DNA of 64,000 nucleotides from Allantophomopsis cytisporea (taxonomy: Eukaryota > Ascomycota > Leotiomycetes > Phacidiales > Phacidiaceae), in NCBI GenBank assembly GCA_024752435.1, contig CP103022.1:434001-498000 (forward strand), written 5' to 3'. The translations under genes were made by a program, and so were the position numbers. Shown here piece by piece: positions 11,533-23,500 of the stretch. The notes beneath the pieces were generated by a model. That model worked only from the letters and a program-made list of their open reading frames with translations. It was not told the origin of the DNA and did no database searches. Positions within the stretch are counted from its first letter, which is position 1, and each line of letters starts with the position of its first letter.

Positions 11533-12990
11533 ACATGTACGAGTACGTAGTAAGAAGTATATAGACCACCAAACGATGGTGGCTACATATATAAGTACAA
11601 AGTCGTTCGATGAGTATCTTGCTTCATCTACCTTACCTTACCATACATACCCTACCATACCACACCATATCTCGTAACGATATTTACGCCTTGTACGAAT
11701 TCTCCTACACCTTCTCATTAGGCTTTCTTTGTAGTATTCGGAATTCTCTTGAGTGTCTGGAGAGATGCCAGGAAGGCTGACAGGAAAAGAGCTGGGGAAC
11801 TGGGAGCTGAAAGTGGCTGATACCTAATTATGTGGAAGGGTACCCTATTGATGCTTTTAATGGAGATGATCATCATCACGACACCGCCGTCATCATGATC
11901 ATGATCATTCTCTTTTCTTTGACTTGGCTATGCAATGATCAGGTACAGCAGGTATTCACTCCGAGTCCTGTACTGTCTACAGACATATCTTGCTGTTGGC
12001 ATGCATGCTTGTTTGTTTGTATCTATCTACTTATTATCTGTGCACATAAAATTACAGCCGTTCTATTCATATCTCTCTCCCCTCAGAAAAAGATGGAAAA
12101 GACCCAATCCCATGGTCGTACCCTTACAACCCATATCCACCCACCCCCAAGTGCTTTTTTTCTTTTTTCTTTTCATGTACGTAGTAGAGAAAAATAAAGG
12201 AATTAACTAAATGAATAAAATAAATAAATAAAATCGGCAATGTACGTAGGTATGTACAAGTAAAACGGCCCCCAAAATTACCAAGACTTTTTTTCTCACT
12301 TAGACAGATGATGATTGCATCTCAACCCGGCAGTGAAAGGTTGGCATGTCACTCATTTACCTTCTCTGTTGAGTTGAGTTGACTGCCATTTGACTGTGAT
12401 TGTGACTGTGACTGTCACTGCCAGCAAAAGTCCCACAGCGCCTGCATCCACAGTCATAGTCTACCTGACCATTTGACCTTGCAATACGATGCCTTCAAAC
12501 CAGATCTTCATGCCTCTCACACAGAACCCAGAATTCATACTTGGCACCTGATCAATGCCAAAGATTCTCGACTTTCTTTCCCTTTTTCTTTTTCCTTTCC
12601 TTTCCTTTTCTTGAGTCATATGAAATACGCAGTGCAGATGTACTCCATTCCTGGTGACATAAGTCCATAAAAACAATGCAAATACTCATTTCTCTTCCTT
12701 CCATATCATCTCTCCCCCAGCCACGCCCACGGATGCACCAACCGAAGGGATTGATTGACGAGACCCATCTTCAACCATGTGGGCGGGGCATGAAGGCTGC
12801 GGCTGTGTCTGAATCGACCTTGTTGGTGCTCAAGTATGTATGGGCGGAGCAAGAGATTGAGGCAGACAAAATAAGTCGAGGTTCAGGTCCCAATGTTCAT
12901 CTGCCAAATAGTGGAGCCCAAAGCCCCATCGCCAGAATGTCACCAGCCACGCCAGCCTCAATCAATGCATTGGCACAAGCAGTCATTTCA

Positions 12991-13016
12991 TCTCTCTCTC
13001 TCTCTCTCTCTCTCTC
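12991..13016. repeat. (TC)n dinucleotide repeat
   Basis: An almost perfect run of TC dinucleotides of about 26 nt, in non-coding sequence. Confidence 0.93.
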
Positions 13017-16000
13017 AAAATTCAATCAACCAATCGACCAAATATCTTCACGGATCGAGGAGGAGTTCAAGAAAGAAGACTTGCTCATGCATTCCATTCT
13101 TTCATTATTTCATTCTGTCAATCTTCTAATCACACATCAACTATCTATCAACTTGAAACGTATCACCATATGTATGTACAGTCCAGTACATACTTAGCAG
13201 GCCGCTTTCAAACACTTGGTAGAGTCGTATACATCTATCTATCCCTCCCCCTCTCTCCCTCTCTTGCTCTTCTCTCTCCACACACGCCTAGGAAGCCAAG
13301 AGACTCCTGTCGTTGATTGATTGCACAATTGATGGGGTCTTACCGTGCCTCAAACCTGCCTTATTTCTTAACGCTTGGCGTGCATGCCCTTGTTACATAA
13401 ATACCGAGTCAAACTCTATGACAAGCACACGCAGTCATTCATCGTCTCACCTCTCCCTCTGATAAAACTCTCTGGCTTCCACACCGTCACAGCACGTCTA
13501 ACAAGAGAGAAGAAAGAACAAGAGAAGCAACTTGACAGATACCAAAGCTTCTCGAATACTTCGCTCAGTCCCTGAATTTCGAAACAAGATACGTCCCTTG
13601 CCCATTGCGTCCCTGAACCGACCCCGCAGGAGAGGCCGCCGGCCAAATAGTGCGGGATTCCCTTCTGCTGGGTGCATTTACATCCACACACTATTCCCTA
13701 TGCAGAGCTGCTCCATACGAGAAACCAACACCACCACCACTACTACTACGCACCATCAACCAGGTACCACCACTCCCTAAGGGCCAAAAGTAGTGCTGGT
13801 GCTTCTACTGGTACAGACTCAATTCACTATTGTAGATGAGTGTGTACTGCTAACGAATAAGTCCTGATGCTTAAATTATCATTCCAACTTCGCAAAGTGA
13901 GGTGGAAAGTCCACCAGATTGAGGATTTGAGGGCAAGGGTGGATTCGCATTACGAGCCCCATTACGACGTCTTTAAGATTCGATTCCCTATTGCGCGGTT
14001 CCCTGCGTGGTGTCCTGATGTCCATTTAAGAGCGAAGAGGCGACGGACAAAAACAATCACAATCAAAAAAGGACTGTGCGCGCAGTGAGTAAGTAATTTA
14101 TATGATTTGGGAATATTGACTGTGGACCTACAAATGATTGTGTTTGATTTGGTGATTGAGCGAGCGCGCGAGTTGGCCAGCTGTGATTTTCTTTGCCAGG
14201 GAGATTTGCTTGATTCGTTTTGTTTCGACGGACGCCGTTTCAGGTACCCCAGAGAGCCCTTTGTGCCTCGCCAATACTCCTCGTCGTCCCTTGATCGGAT
14301 AATTAAACATCGAGGCGAGTACGCGTCTGTTACGAGAAGCCTTTTTCATTGTTTGCTCCGCTCTCGATCACGTTGTCCGAACGTTCACTGGACTTTTGGT
14401 TTGCTTTCAACATTATGAATGTGTTTCCTAGATCAACGCTCGTTTTCGGTTCTTCTTTCATTGCTCAATCTCTCTTTGAGATGTGGTGAGAATACAAGAT
14501 CTGTGCCTGCACTACTGTAATTTGCACAGCTTTAACTGCATATGTAGGGCCTTTTATTTCGATGGAAAGTAACTGTGGGGTGCTTATCGAATGCACGTTG
14601 CATGATGTACATGGGATTTAAGTCCCCATTTCTAAATGACTTTTCGTACTGGACGAGTCAAATCCTTCATCGAAAGCGAGTAGTCTTATGTCTTCCTCTG
14701 GTGTATGATGGAACAGTTTCACGAGTCATTGGAGCCTCATCTTCAATATAGCACATAATTGTCTAAAGTATCTTGACTGGACACATTGTTATATCTGCTA
14801 AAGGACCATAGAGTCTCAGAGGTATATCTCAATGAGGAATTCTTACACTTGATAGTACGGGGTCCACACATTAAGCCTTCCTACAAGCCACCTCCATAAG
14901 ACTCATACTTAACTAAGCATCAGTAAGAGCTTACTTCATATTCCTCAGTAGCAGTGTAAGAAAGAAAGGAGAGGCCTAGTCGCTGCTTTGGAATACCAAA
15001 CAAGCATAAGCTCAACAACCTCATTTTCATTACTAACCCCTCTCGTTATTATTCTCCTTGCTTTTAGTGACCTACTCAACTATCATAAAAACATGCCTTT
15101 GGCCTTGAAATATCAACCACAGCTAATCTACAATCCATCAATGTTGTAGCTGTTGCATTAAATTCGAAATACGGAGACGGCCGAGGCTGTATAGTACTTT
15201 ATCTAATTCATCTTTCTCGCTCTTGAGGTCATCTTGGCTTCTTTCTGACGATCTGTATATTCTTGTCTTTATATTTTTCTAATTCTATGGCAACTTTGTC
15301 TTCTTTTTTGAGATGACAAATCAATGAGGTGGCTTTCCAATAAGTGAACTGGTGTACTTGAAGTATGAGGGATCTTGAAATAGAACATCTATGCGGGTTT
15401 TATCATCTGCAATGTGATATTAAGTACTTTGCCGTTGTATAGCACTTGATATATCAGACAGAGCATTCCAAAATGGCACGGATATACATCTTTATGAGGT
15501 GAGAGGATCTCTCAGGGGTAGTTCTTTTCGCGCCCTTGGGTCGAAGTCAAGTTCTTCGTTATTAGGAGATTGTATCTAGAGAGTGACTAGAAGGCTTCAT
15601 TATTTCAATAACAGTTATCTGACCATAGAAGGAAAATTTTGCGACTCACTTATTTCGTATCTGTTCGGGCCATCTAGTTCAGTACATTCCGAGTTCGAAA
15701 ACAAACAATATCCAAGTGGAAAATACCTTCTTGTGGAGCAGTGTTAGCTCAGCACTGTAGAATCTCTATCATAACATTTTCAAATTATATTGTATATAGT
15801 TTATTGCCTACCGCGGAAGTGCCTGAATCAACATGATATTCGAAGTTGTCTTGAATCAAAATGATTAGTACTTGCCATTATCCAGAATAACTCATAAATA
15901 AGTAATAGAAAATAGAACATCCAGATTCTATGCAAATGTTCTTAATATCCAGAACATCACTTTAATTATTCAATATTCTTCAATAATTTATCGAAGATGC

Positions 16001-16734
16001 TACAATAAACGTTATTGTTGTTATTGTTGTGATAAGCTTACTGCTGATGTTGCCTCGGCATAGAAATAAAATAAAAAACATAAATTCAATAATCTAACTA
16101 GACACGTCACAAAAGAATCCCTCTCAACAAACTCTTAGCCTTATTGGAAGATAAAAAAAGCTTCCATATTTGGATAAAACGTTGCTTCATTCCAGAATTC
16201 TAATAACCATAAATTTTACAGCATCCTTATGCAAGGTAAAAAATGACATGCTGTAAATAGTCCACTCAAATAAACACTCTTTCACGTGCAGATAAATTCT
16301 CATTCCTGCTGGCTGCAAGCATAATGACGTTCGCTTGAGCTTGAAGGGGGCGGGCGAACGTTCTTCTGATTCGTTGAGAAGATCCTTGAACATCAAAAAT
16401 CCCAGAATGCTCGCTCTCTCTCGTCAAAAGTCGCACAGGAGAGCGGAGCCGGTGTCTTCCCCAGGCACAAATAGGAAGCAGATACATACGCCTGGGCAAC
16501 TTTCCTTCACCTTTCACTCACACCATCAAGGACAACATCTCACACCGCTATGAGCCGATAGAAGACAAGCAAATAGCCTTCTCCTTTCCGTTAAATACCT
16601 ACATCTCTCTACTAGCGTCGCCAACGTCGGAGCGTTTCCGACTCCCTTCCTTCAAGATTCGGACGCCATCTTCCCTCTCGGTGAATACCGAGTCCAGGGA
16701 CCTTCTCCCAGTGCCTGTTACCACGCCGACGACC

Positions 16735-18192
16735 ATGTCTCCTTCTAAGAGTGCGTTTGAAAGATTCCCTGTGTGAAGATCAACTTGTGCTGACGAGAGT
16801 CTGTGGTTGTAGGCCTTGCGGCGCATGAGTGTGTATCCGAGGAAGCTTTGGTGCACCTGAAGTCATACAAATATTCGAGCGTGGACAAGTCCTTCATCTC
16901 GAATTACATCCTCAAACATTATGTAAATATTTATTATTATGATCAGCAAGACCACCGAGTCCATACTAATGCTTCTTACAGTGGAATGCCTTCGTAGAAC
17001 TTCTCCCAATGTGGATTGCGCCGAACATGGTGACACTTTTAGGATTCTTCTTTATCCTCTCAAATGTGATATGCTTGGAGATTTTCATGCCGGATCTTGT
17101 TGGACCTGTAAGAACTGCCCCTTGCGCCCGTTTTGATTGTATTCTGATTTTTGAAACTTGTGATAGGGGCCACCATGGTTATACTACAGCTTCGCATTTG
17201 GACTATGGATGTATTCAACAATGGACAACGTTGACGGAAAGCAAGCGCGACGAACAGGAACCTCGAGCGGGCTTGGCGAACTTTTTGATCACGGAATCGA
17301 CTCCTTGAACTGCACCCTCGCGAGTTTGTGCGAAACGGCGGCCATGGGACTTGGTACCTCGAATGCAGGCGTCTTTACTGCGCTGATCCCCTGTCTACCC
17401 ATGTTCTTTTCGACCTGGGAGACTTATCATACACACACATTGTACTTGGGCGTTTTCAACGGTCCAACTGAGGGGTTGATCATCGCATGCACGATTATGA
17501 TCCTCTCTGGATACTATGGACCAGAAATTTGGACTCACCGCATCACAGACCTGGTTGGACACCACTACTTTCTTGGATACCATGAGTTTTTCGGCACATA
17601 CTCTGTTCGTGATCTTTGGGTACCAATCTTGGTGACATCGTTGTTTGGTGCTCATGTGCCATTCTGTGTCATTAATGTTGTCAAAGCTCGAAGAAGAGAC
17701 AACCTTCCAGTGATGCCGGTTTTCCTCGAGTGGACTCCTATGGCCGTTTTCACTTTGTCGATTGGCGCATGGCTATACTCCCCATATTCGACCTTGATGG
17801 CCGAGAACAGACTTGTTCTTTTTTGCCTTACGATGTCGTTTGTGTTTGGTCGAATGACTACCAAGATCATTCTTGCGCATCTTACCCGCCAGCCCTTCCC
17901 ATACTGGACCGTCATGTTGACCCCGCTCGTTGGTGGAGCTGTTCTTGGAAACCTTCCAAGAGTTGGTCTCCCAGCTGTCAGCGCAGCCGTCGAGCTCTGG
18001 TACCTTCGAGCATACTTCGTTTTCGCCGTCGTCGTATACTTCAGATGGGCATTCTTGGTCATCAACAGCATTTGCGCCTACTTAGGAATCAACTGCTTGA
18101 CCATCCCATCCGACAAGATTGCTGCCATGAAGGAGAAGAACACCAACAGCAAGGTTGCAAATGGGCACCCAGCGGAGAAGCGTGCTGACTAA
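16735..18192 (+). CDS. CPT1: Choline/ethanolamine phosphotransferase (CDP-alcohol transferase)
   Basis: This enzyme makes phosphatidylcholine or phosphatidylethanolamine from CDP-choline or CDP-ethanolamine and diacylglycerol (Kennedy pathway, ER/Golgi membranes). Four exons are inferred: 16735-16750, 16813-16922, 16982-17107 and 17167-18192, giving 425 aa. The 16-nt first exon was fixed by phase: only the GTGCGT donor at 16751 keeps the frame into LKSYKYSSVDKSF. The CDP-alcohol phosphotransferase signature is complete in the last exon: D-G-K-Q-A-R, then eight residues, G, three residues, D, three residues, D (DGKQARR...GELFDHGID). Many hydrophobic helices follow. Sequence alone does not separate choline from ethanolamine preference, so the symbol is provisional. 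The tail is Lys-rich and ends in KRAD. Confidence 0.92.
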
Positions 18193-19698
18193 GAATTTTG
18201 ATGCGCAGCGCTCAAGCGTAAGTCATGGTGTTCTGGATTGTGATGATGTTACGAGGAAGGAAGACTATCTTGAAGGAGATTTCAGGCCTACACCAAGGCA
18301 TGAAGCATGAAACGAAACGAATGAGGGCGGATTTGGAAAAGGATACAACGATGATAATATCAGGTGTGCCGGTGGACCGTTGGCAAACCGGTGGGGAAAA
18401 AGACAAGAAAAGAACTGCATGGTCCGGAGTTTGTTATAGCATAAGAAGAATTTTAATGGCGAGGGGATGGATGCTTCTTAGATAGCTCACTTTAGAGACG
18501 TCTTTAGATCTGGGGATTAGAGTTATAACATTTATCATGTCCGCTTATTCTTGCTTCCTTTCTGTAATCTGTCGTTACCACTGAAGAAATCTTCGAGGAT
18601 GTAAACGCTGGACAGTAGTCTTCTTTTGTTATACACGCTGCATACTTACACCAGCTGTCTGCATGCCTCCTCTGATGCCTCGGAAAAGATATGTTTCCTG
18701 GTAGGTCGCTTTGTGCACGTCCAGCGAGTTGAGTCCTTGGGCTATTCCTGTTGCTAATTCCTCACTCCTCCTTCGTTGAATTCTGGTGGGAATCATTGCA
18801 AGATTTTCTGGGTTTCATTATTCACCTTCGCCGCGTCCATTCGGGAATTTTGCGATACAGTTCCAGGTCCGGAGCTCTTGTTCTTAGGACTCTTATTTAG
18901 GTTTCTATATCTATGGTAGACTAAAGTCATAAGACCCAATTTCATTTCTGTATTCCCCGGTCGGTAGATATCATCTAACCTCATTGATATCAATCATCCA
19001 TACCCTCTCCATCCATAGCTATTCATGCAATTAGCATACAGATCGAAGACACTTACACGAATGAAACATATACTGTTAGGGCTAGAAGATTGTGTCCATG
19101 AATTTACTAGTAATAAGAGCAACAACCAACAACTACATTTGCTTATCGCATCGAGCTTCGAACATCGTATGTATCTAGCCTTCTTTCCTATGATACAGAC
19201 ATGTAATTTTCCAATGCTTTGTCACTGTAGATTTGAGCGAAGCCTGATTTCTCTCAATTCATCACATATCAGATGATAGTTACAAGAGTACCTTCGTCGT
19301 TAGATACGCAATATATTATTATGGTACGATTAAGCTCCTGGCTTACAAAGATATTTCATTGTCCCCCAAGCCTGGGTGGCTATACCCAGATGTCCGTAGC
19401 ACAATTAATTTCCACATTCGAGTATTTTAAGAACCTCACAAGCCTAGACACTGTGTATTTGTAATTGTATCCTGCCCTTTCCGGAGATATACATAAAATT
19501 GTGCTGTTGTTCCTTTGAAGCACGATCCGATTTGTGCACGCTGCACACGTTGGCACATGCACGATTACACAAGAACCAGTACAAATAACGTTCTAGGCTC
19601 GATCATACGTACTGCAGCAGCAGCAGCGGCTCGACCCCGCAGACGTCACTTCCTCTCCAAAGAGTGCCTGCCATAATCTACTCGAAGTACCTATGGTG
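18193..19698. other. Intergenic between phosphotransferase and DsbA-like gene
   Basis: It should contain the phosphotransferase 3' UTR and the upstream region of the DsbA-like gene. No coding exon was supported. A (CAG)n-like stretch lies at about 19613-19627. Confidence 0.45.
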
Positions 19699-19706
19699 TA
19701 TATAAA
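19699..19706 (+). promoter_or_regulatory. TATA-like box of the DsbA-like gene
   Basis: The sequence TATATAAA lies 105 nt upstream of the ATG at 19811, a usual place for a fungal TATA element. The call rests on sequence and spacing only. Confidence 0.45.
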
Positions 19707-19810
19707 CGGCAACTCACGCCATCAGCTTCGGTCCCGCTACAAACAACGGAATCAAAAGTAGAACACTCAATCACTTACAGCTATCACCAATCAACAAACT
19801 CTCTATCACC

Positions 19811-20591
19811 ATGGCGCTCGCACCACGTTTCGCTGGCCAACGCTTCACAGCAGCCACATCCCAACAATCCCTCCACACCCTCGAGCTATACCTGGATTAT
19901 GTCTGCCCAGTCAGTATTCTGTTATTCGAAAAGAAAGTCAGTACTAACAGCCACAGTTCTCCAAGAAGCTGTTTGACACCGTCTACACGCACGTCTTTCA
20001 GACCATCAAATCCAAGTACCCCAACAAGGTGCAGGTGATCTTCCGCCAGCAGATCCAGCCATGGCACCCATCCAGCACATTGGTGCATGAGGCAGGTATT
20101 GCCGTGCTCAAGCTCTCGCCAGCTACGTTCTGGGACTTCTCGAAGAAACTCTTTGAAGAGCAGGAGAGTTACTTTGACGGCAGTGTAGTCAACGAAACGA
20201 GGAATGAGACATATAAGAGACTGGCGAAGCTTGGAGGTAGCGTCGGCGTTGATGAGGAGAAACTATTCGATTTGCTGAAGATTGGAAGCGGAAGAAACAG
20301 CGACGGCGCTTTGAACTTTGGCAATGGAGTAACGGATGATTTGAAGGTGAGTTTTTCATGGTCTCTTCACTGATACTGATTTGCTTGCAAGACAACCAAT
20401 GTCTAAGTGTATCTGGCTTTATGATGTGGGGATACTTGCTGACTGTGCATTAGGTTCTCGTCAAGGTAAATAGATTGACGGGTGTCCATGTCACTCCCAC
20501 TGTTTTGTTCAATGGGGTAGTGGAGAACAGTATCAGTTCCGGATGGTCTGGGCAGCAATGGGACGAGTGGCTCGAGAAGAACATCTCTTAA
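19811..20591 (+). CDS. DsbA-like thioredoxin-fold protein
   Basis: A small thioredoxin-superfamily protein from exons 19811-19909, 19957-20346 and 20454-20591, giving 208 aa. The first intron is only 47 nt (GTCAGT...CACAG). The redox-site region reads LYLDYVCPFSKK, a C-x-x-S site where classical oxidoreductases have C-x-x-C. A cis-Pro loop (HVTPTVLFNG) and a DsbA-type helical insert are present. It therefore matches the DSBA-like/GST-kappa-like fold group of fungal proteins rather than a true dithiol oxidase. No signal peptide is visible, so a cytosolic or mitochondrial site is more likely than the ER. The physiological partner is unknown. Confidence 0.82.
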
Positions 20592-23500
20592 TTAGAAAAG
20601 CCGCTCATTTCTTCAAAAGACCTGACATGAGAATCGAGGCCGGTTGATGAAAGTGAGAAATTCGACACAGGAAGGTCAAAAAGCTAGCTTGGAACAGTCT
20701 TAAGACTCGTATTTCCATTTCTCGTTATGAATGTGATTGCATTTGCATCAGAGCCTATGACGACGGATGTGGCCCAATATGAGAAGATGGATAGCCCACA
20801 GCACAAAACCTCACCAAGTTTGGTATTACTTTATCTGATTGTAGGATACTCCTAAGATATCACTTTACGAAACCATAGACACCGAGAAAGCCGATTCTTC
20901 TTCCGAAGACCGTGCTCTTGGCATTTAAGGTAAGGTAAGGTAAGGTAAAGTAAGGTAAGGCATATCTGTAACCTAAGAATACGCGGAACTGGTGTGATTG
21001 ATACACTTAGGTATGTAGGTAGGTAATGTAGCTAAGGTACATAAGGTACCTAGTCGTTACAGCTGCGGCAACACTAGTTTAGTGTCATCCCGCAGTTCGT
21101 GCCTCGCTAGAGCCCGTGCCACCGCTACTCATCACGCATCACTACAATCTAGAGATACATATAGTATGGAGTCGTTAGTCGGTAATCCACCTTTCATAGA
21201 GTATCTCCGAAGCTCAGTGCCGTATGTCCGTTTTCTGTCTTGGTATTCTGCACTGCAGCACAGTGGATTGCTTTCCTATCTTGCTTTGCAGATTGAGATA
21301 CAGGTTGATTGTGTGAGTGGATTGCTATCAGGGGCTGTCACCTGTAAGAAACCAGACATTTCGCCGCCTTGTCCTGATCTTTTTTTCTTTTTTGGCGAGG
21401 TTTTCTGTGGGTATTAAGGTTGCCAAGTACCGCTGCGGCGGGCTTGGAAGATGCAGGACTTGGCTGTGAAAGATAAGCTGCGTACCGATGCTAACGTTGT
21501 GGGCTTACTGGTACTGATGCCAGCTTTCATGCTGATGGAACAGTTGTTGTTGTTATTGTTTTTCATATTCCTTGTTAGGGGTAACTCTGAAGTTTGATAG
21601 GATGTTCATCAGTGCTGGCTTCCTGAGAAGTTCCGATTGAATACCCTACAAAATCTGAACTAAGAGCTTGTCGTTGTGTTGTCACGTAGCTGAAGAGAAG
21701 CCAACCATTTGGCATATAAGCCGGGATGTATGTAAAGTTGCGGAAGGGTAGGAGGCTGATCATTAAGCACTTGGAATACGTGGACTGTGACGAATCGTGG
21801 GAAGGATGTGGGAGTAGATGCGAGATGCAGTCTACGAAACGATTGCCATTGAATTGTAGGAATTTGCCATTCAAGCATAAGGCTCCAAATGATACACTTC
21901 ACACTAAGACTTGCGGATTGGTTCTCTCGGCAAGGCCCACTGTTGCCAAGGCATCCTCGGGCCGGATCAGATGTACACTCTATACCAGGTTCCTCCGCTC
22001 AAATACTATTGCCCCGAGTTACATGAAATGCCTCGTAACTCCTTGGCTCTCCGGATGATGCAGATGTTTCCACTATAACAGCCAAGAAGCATGGAATTGA
22101 TACAACGGAATCTATCTAATTCCTCGTATTGTTCTCAATTATTCTCATCGTCAGTAGTAGCAGCGATAATGGCGGAATCATCAGTAAGCTAGTCCTGTAC
22201 ATCACTTGCAACCTTACCCATGACTATGCTTAAACCCCGAAGAATGAGCACGCAATGTGAAGGGAAAACGTATGATAGCTCTGTGTTGGCCACAGGTTGC
22301 TGGAAATATCGTTTGTTCTGGGTACAGGGGGCAAAAGGTCAAGAGCCGCTCAAGACATATCCGGTTGTCCCCGACTGAATCTGTAAGGTCGAGGATGACC
22401 AGTCTTTTCCGATGATAAGAGCGTAGTATGTGAATAGAATGACTGTAGAGTAGAGATTTTCCAAAGACTGAATTACCTTCTCGTATTCTATGTGTTGCTG
22501 TACTTCAAGTTGTCGAGTTCCAAGAGCGTGAAAGTCAACCCAAAATTGATCGATAGTGAGAGTACCAGTTTAACGTTTTGAGAAGGATCCAAAATCATGG
22601 TTGCAATTCTGATGTCCAAGAATGATTCCAATTTGCTTTGGGGAGGTATGCTGTAGAGTATGGCAGATGTCCATGCAGCAAAGCGTGCAAATCTCATGCA
22701 TGAAACAATGATAAGAAAGGCAGAGGAATTCTGAGGCATCTTGACATTGGCAAAGCCTTTGGGTAGATAGTTAGCTTAACAGCTATCGATAGTGGCAAGT
22801 TCATGATAGGGAATCTGTTAGTAAACCGTGGGAGCGTTCGACAACTGTCCGAGAATTGCAGATGCATACTTGGTGGAGTACTTATTTTGCCTCCACTGAC
22901 GGCATCCCCACAGCTACAAATCTGAAAACACAAATCCCTGTGGAGTTTGTCGTAGTTCTTTGAGTATGGTTGAAGTCCTGGGGTGAACCAAACAAGAATG
23001 AAGAGCATGTCCTTCCTGGGCCAATGAGCCCAGAAGAACATATCTTCTTGCAACGGGTTGCGTGCAGTTGTTCTTAGATTCTTGAGAGGTGGCGCATAAA
23101 CTCATATCCGTCATGCTCAGTCACCTAGAACGTTTCTACCGAATTTTTATCTCTGCATACAGAGTTCGGCGGTATGCTCGAAAGATATCATATCAAAAAG
23201 AACCATGTGTGCCGCAATAAGGCTCGCAACAACTTCGAGGAGACCCACAGACAGTACTCAGATGATATTCGGGGTCAGAGGCTTATAGTTTGCTTTATCC
23301 ACGCTGAAATTATAGGTTGATCGAAATGTGTTGGCCAATGATCAAGTCTTCTCCTTGTTTGGAGACGATACTTACAATGTTAGGAGACGGGGTCGCCCCA
23401 TGGGGGAGGGGGAAGGATACCTCAGCGCCCGTAAACTGTTGACTCTTCTTAAAATAGCTTGTTAAAACATGTCATAGCTCTTTACGACATTTTGACACAT

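Larger units (their letters stand above)
9909..16734. other. Long gene-poor region rich in simple repeats
   Basis: No convincing gene was found over about 6.6 kb beyond the possible N-terminal extension of the UPF0658-like gene near 9909-10170. The left half (10.7-13.8 kb) is dominated by microsatellites, listed separately. The right half (14.4-16.2 kb) is AT-rich with almost no frames above 60 codons. Frames that appear, such as a Thr/Leu-rich one at 10538-11113, are translations of low-complexity repeats. The region could hold long 5' UTRs, noncoding RNA or decayed mobile DNA. Confidence 0.55.

Noticed and set aside
11174..11572. 132-codon minus-strand frame with Ile/Tyr and Ser/Leu runs
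   Set aside because: It is (TA)n and (GA)n repeat read as protein.
13867..14418. Two neighbouring plus-strand frames of 73 and 103 codons
   Set aside because: Considered as a spliced gene, but no splice pair or family match was found.
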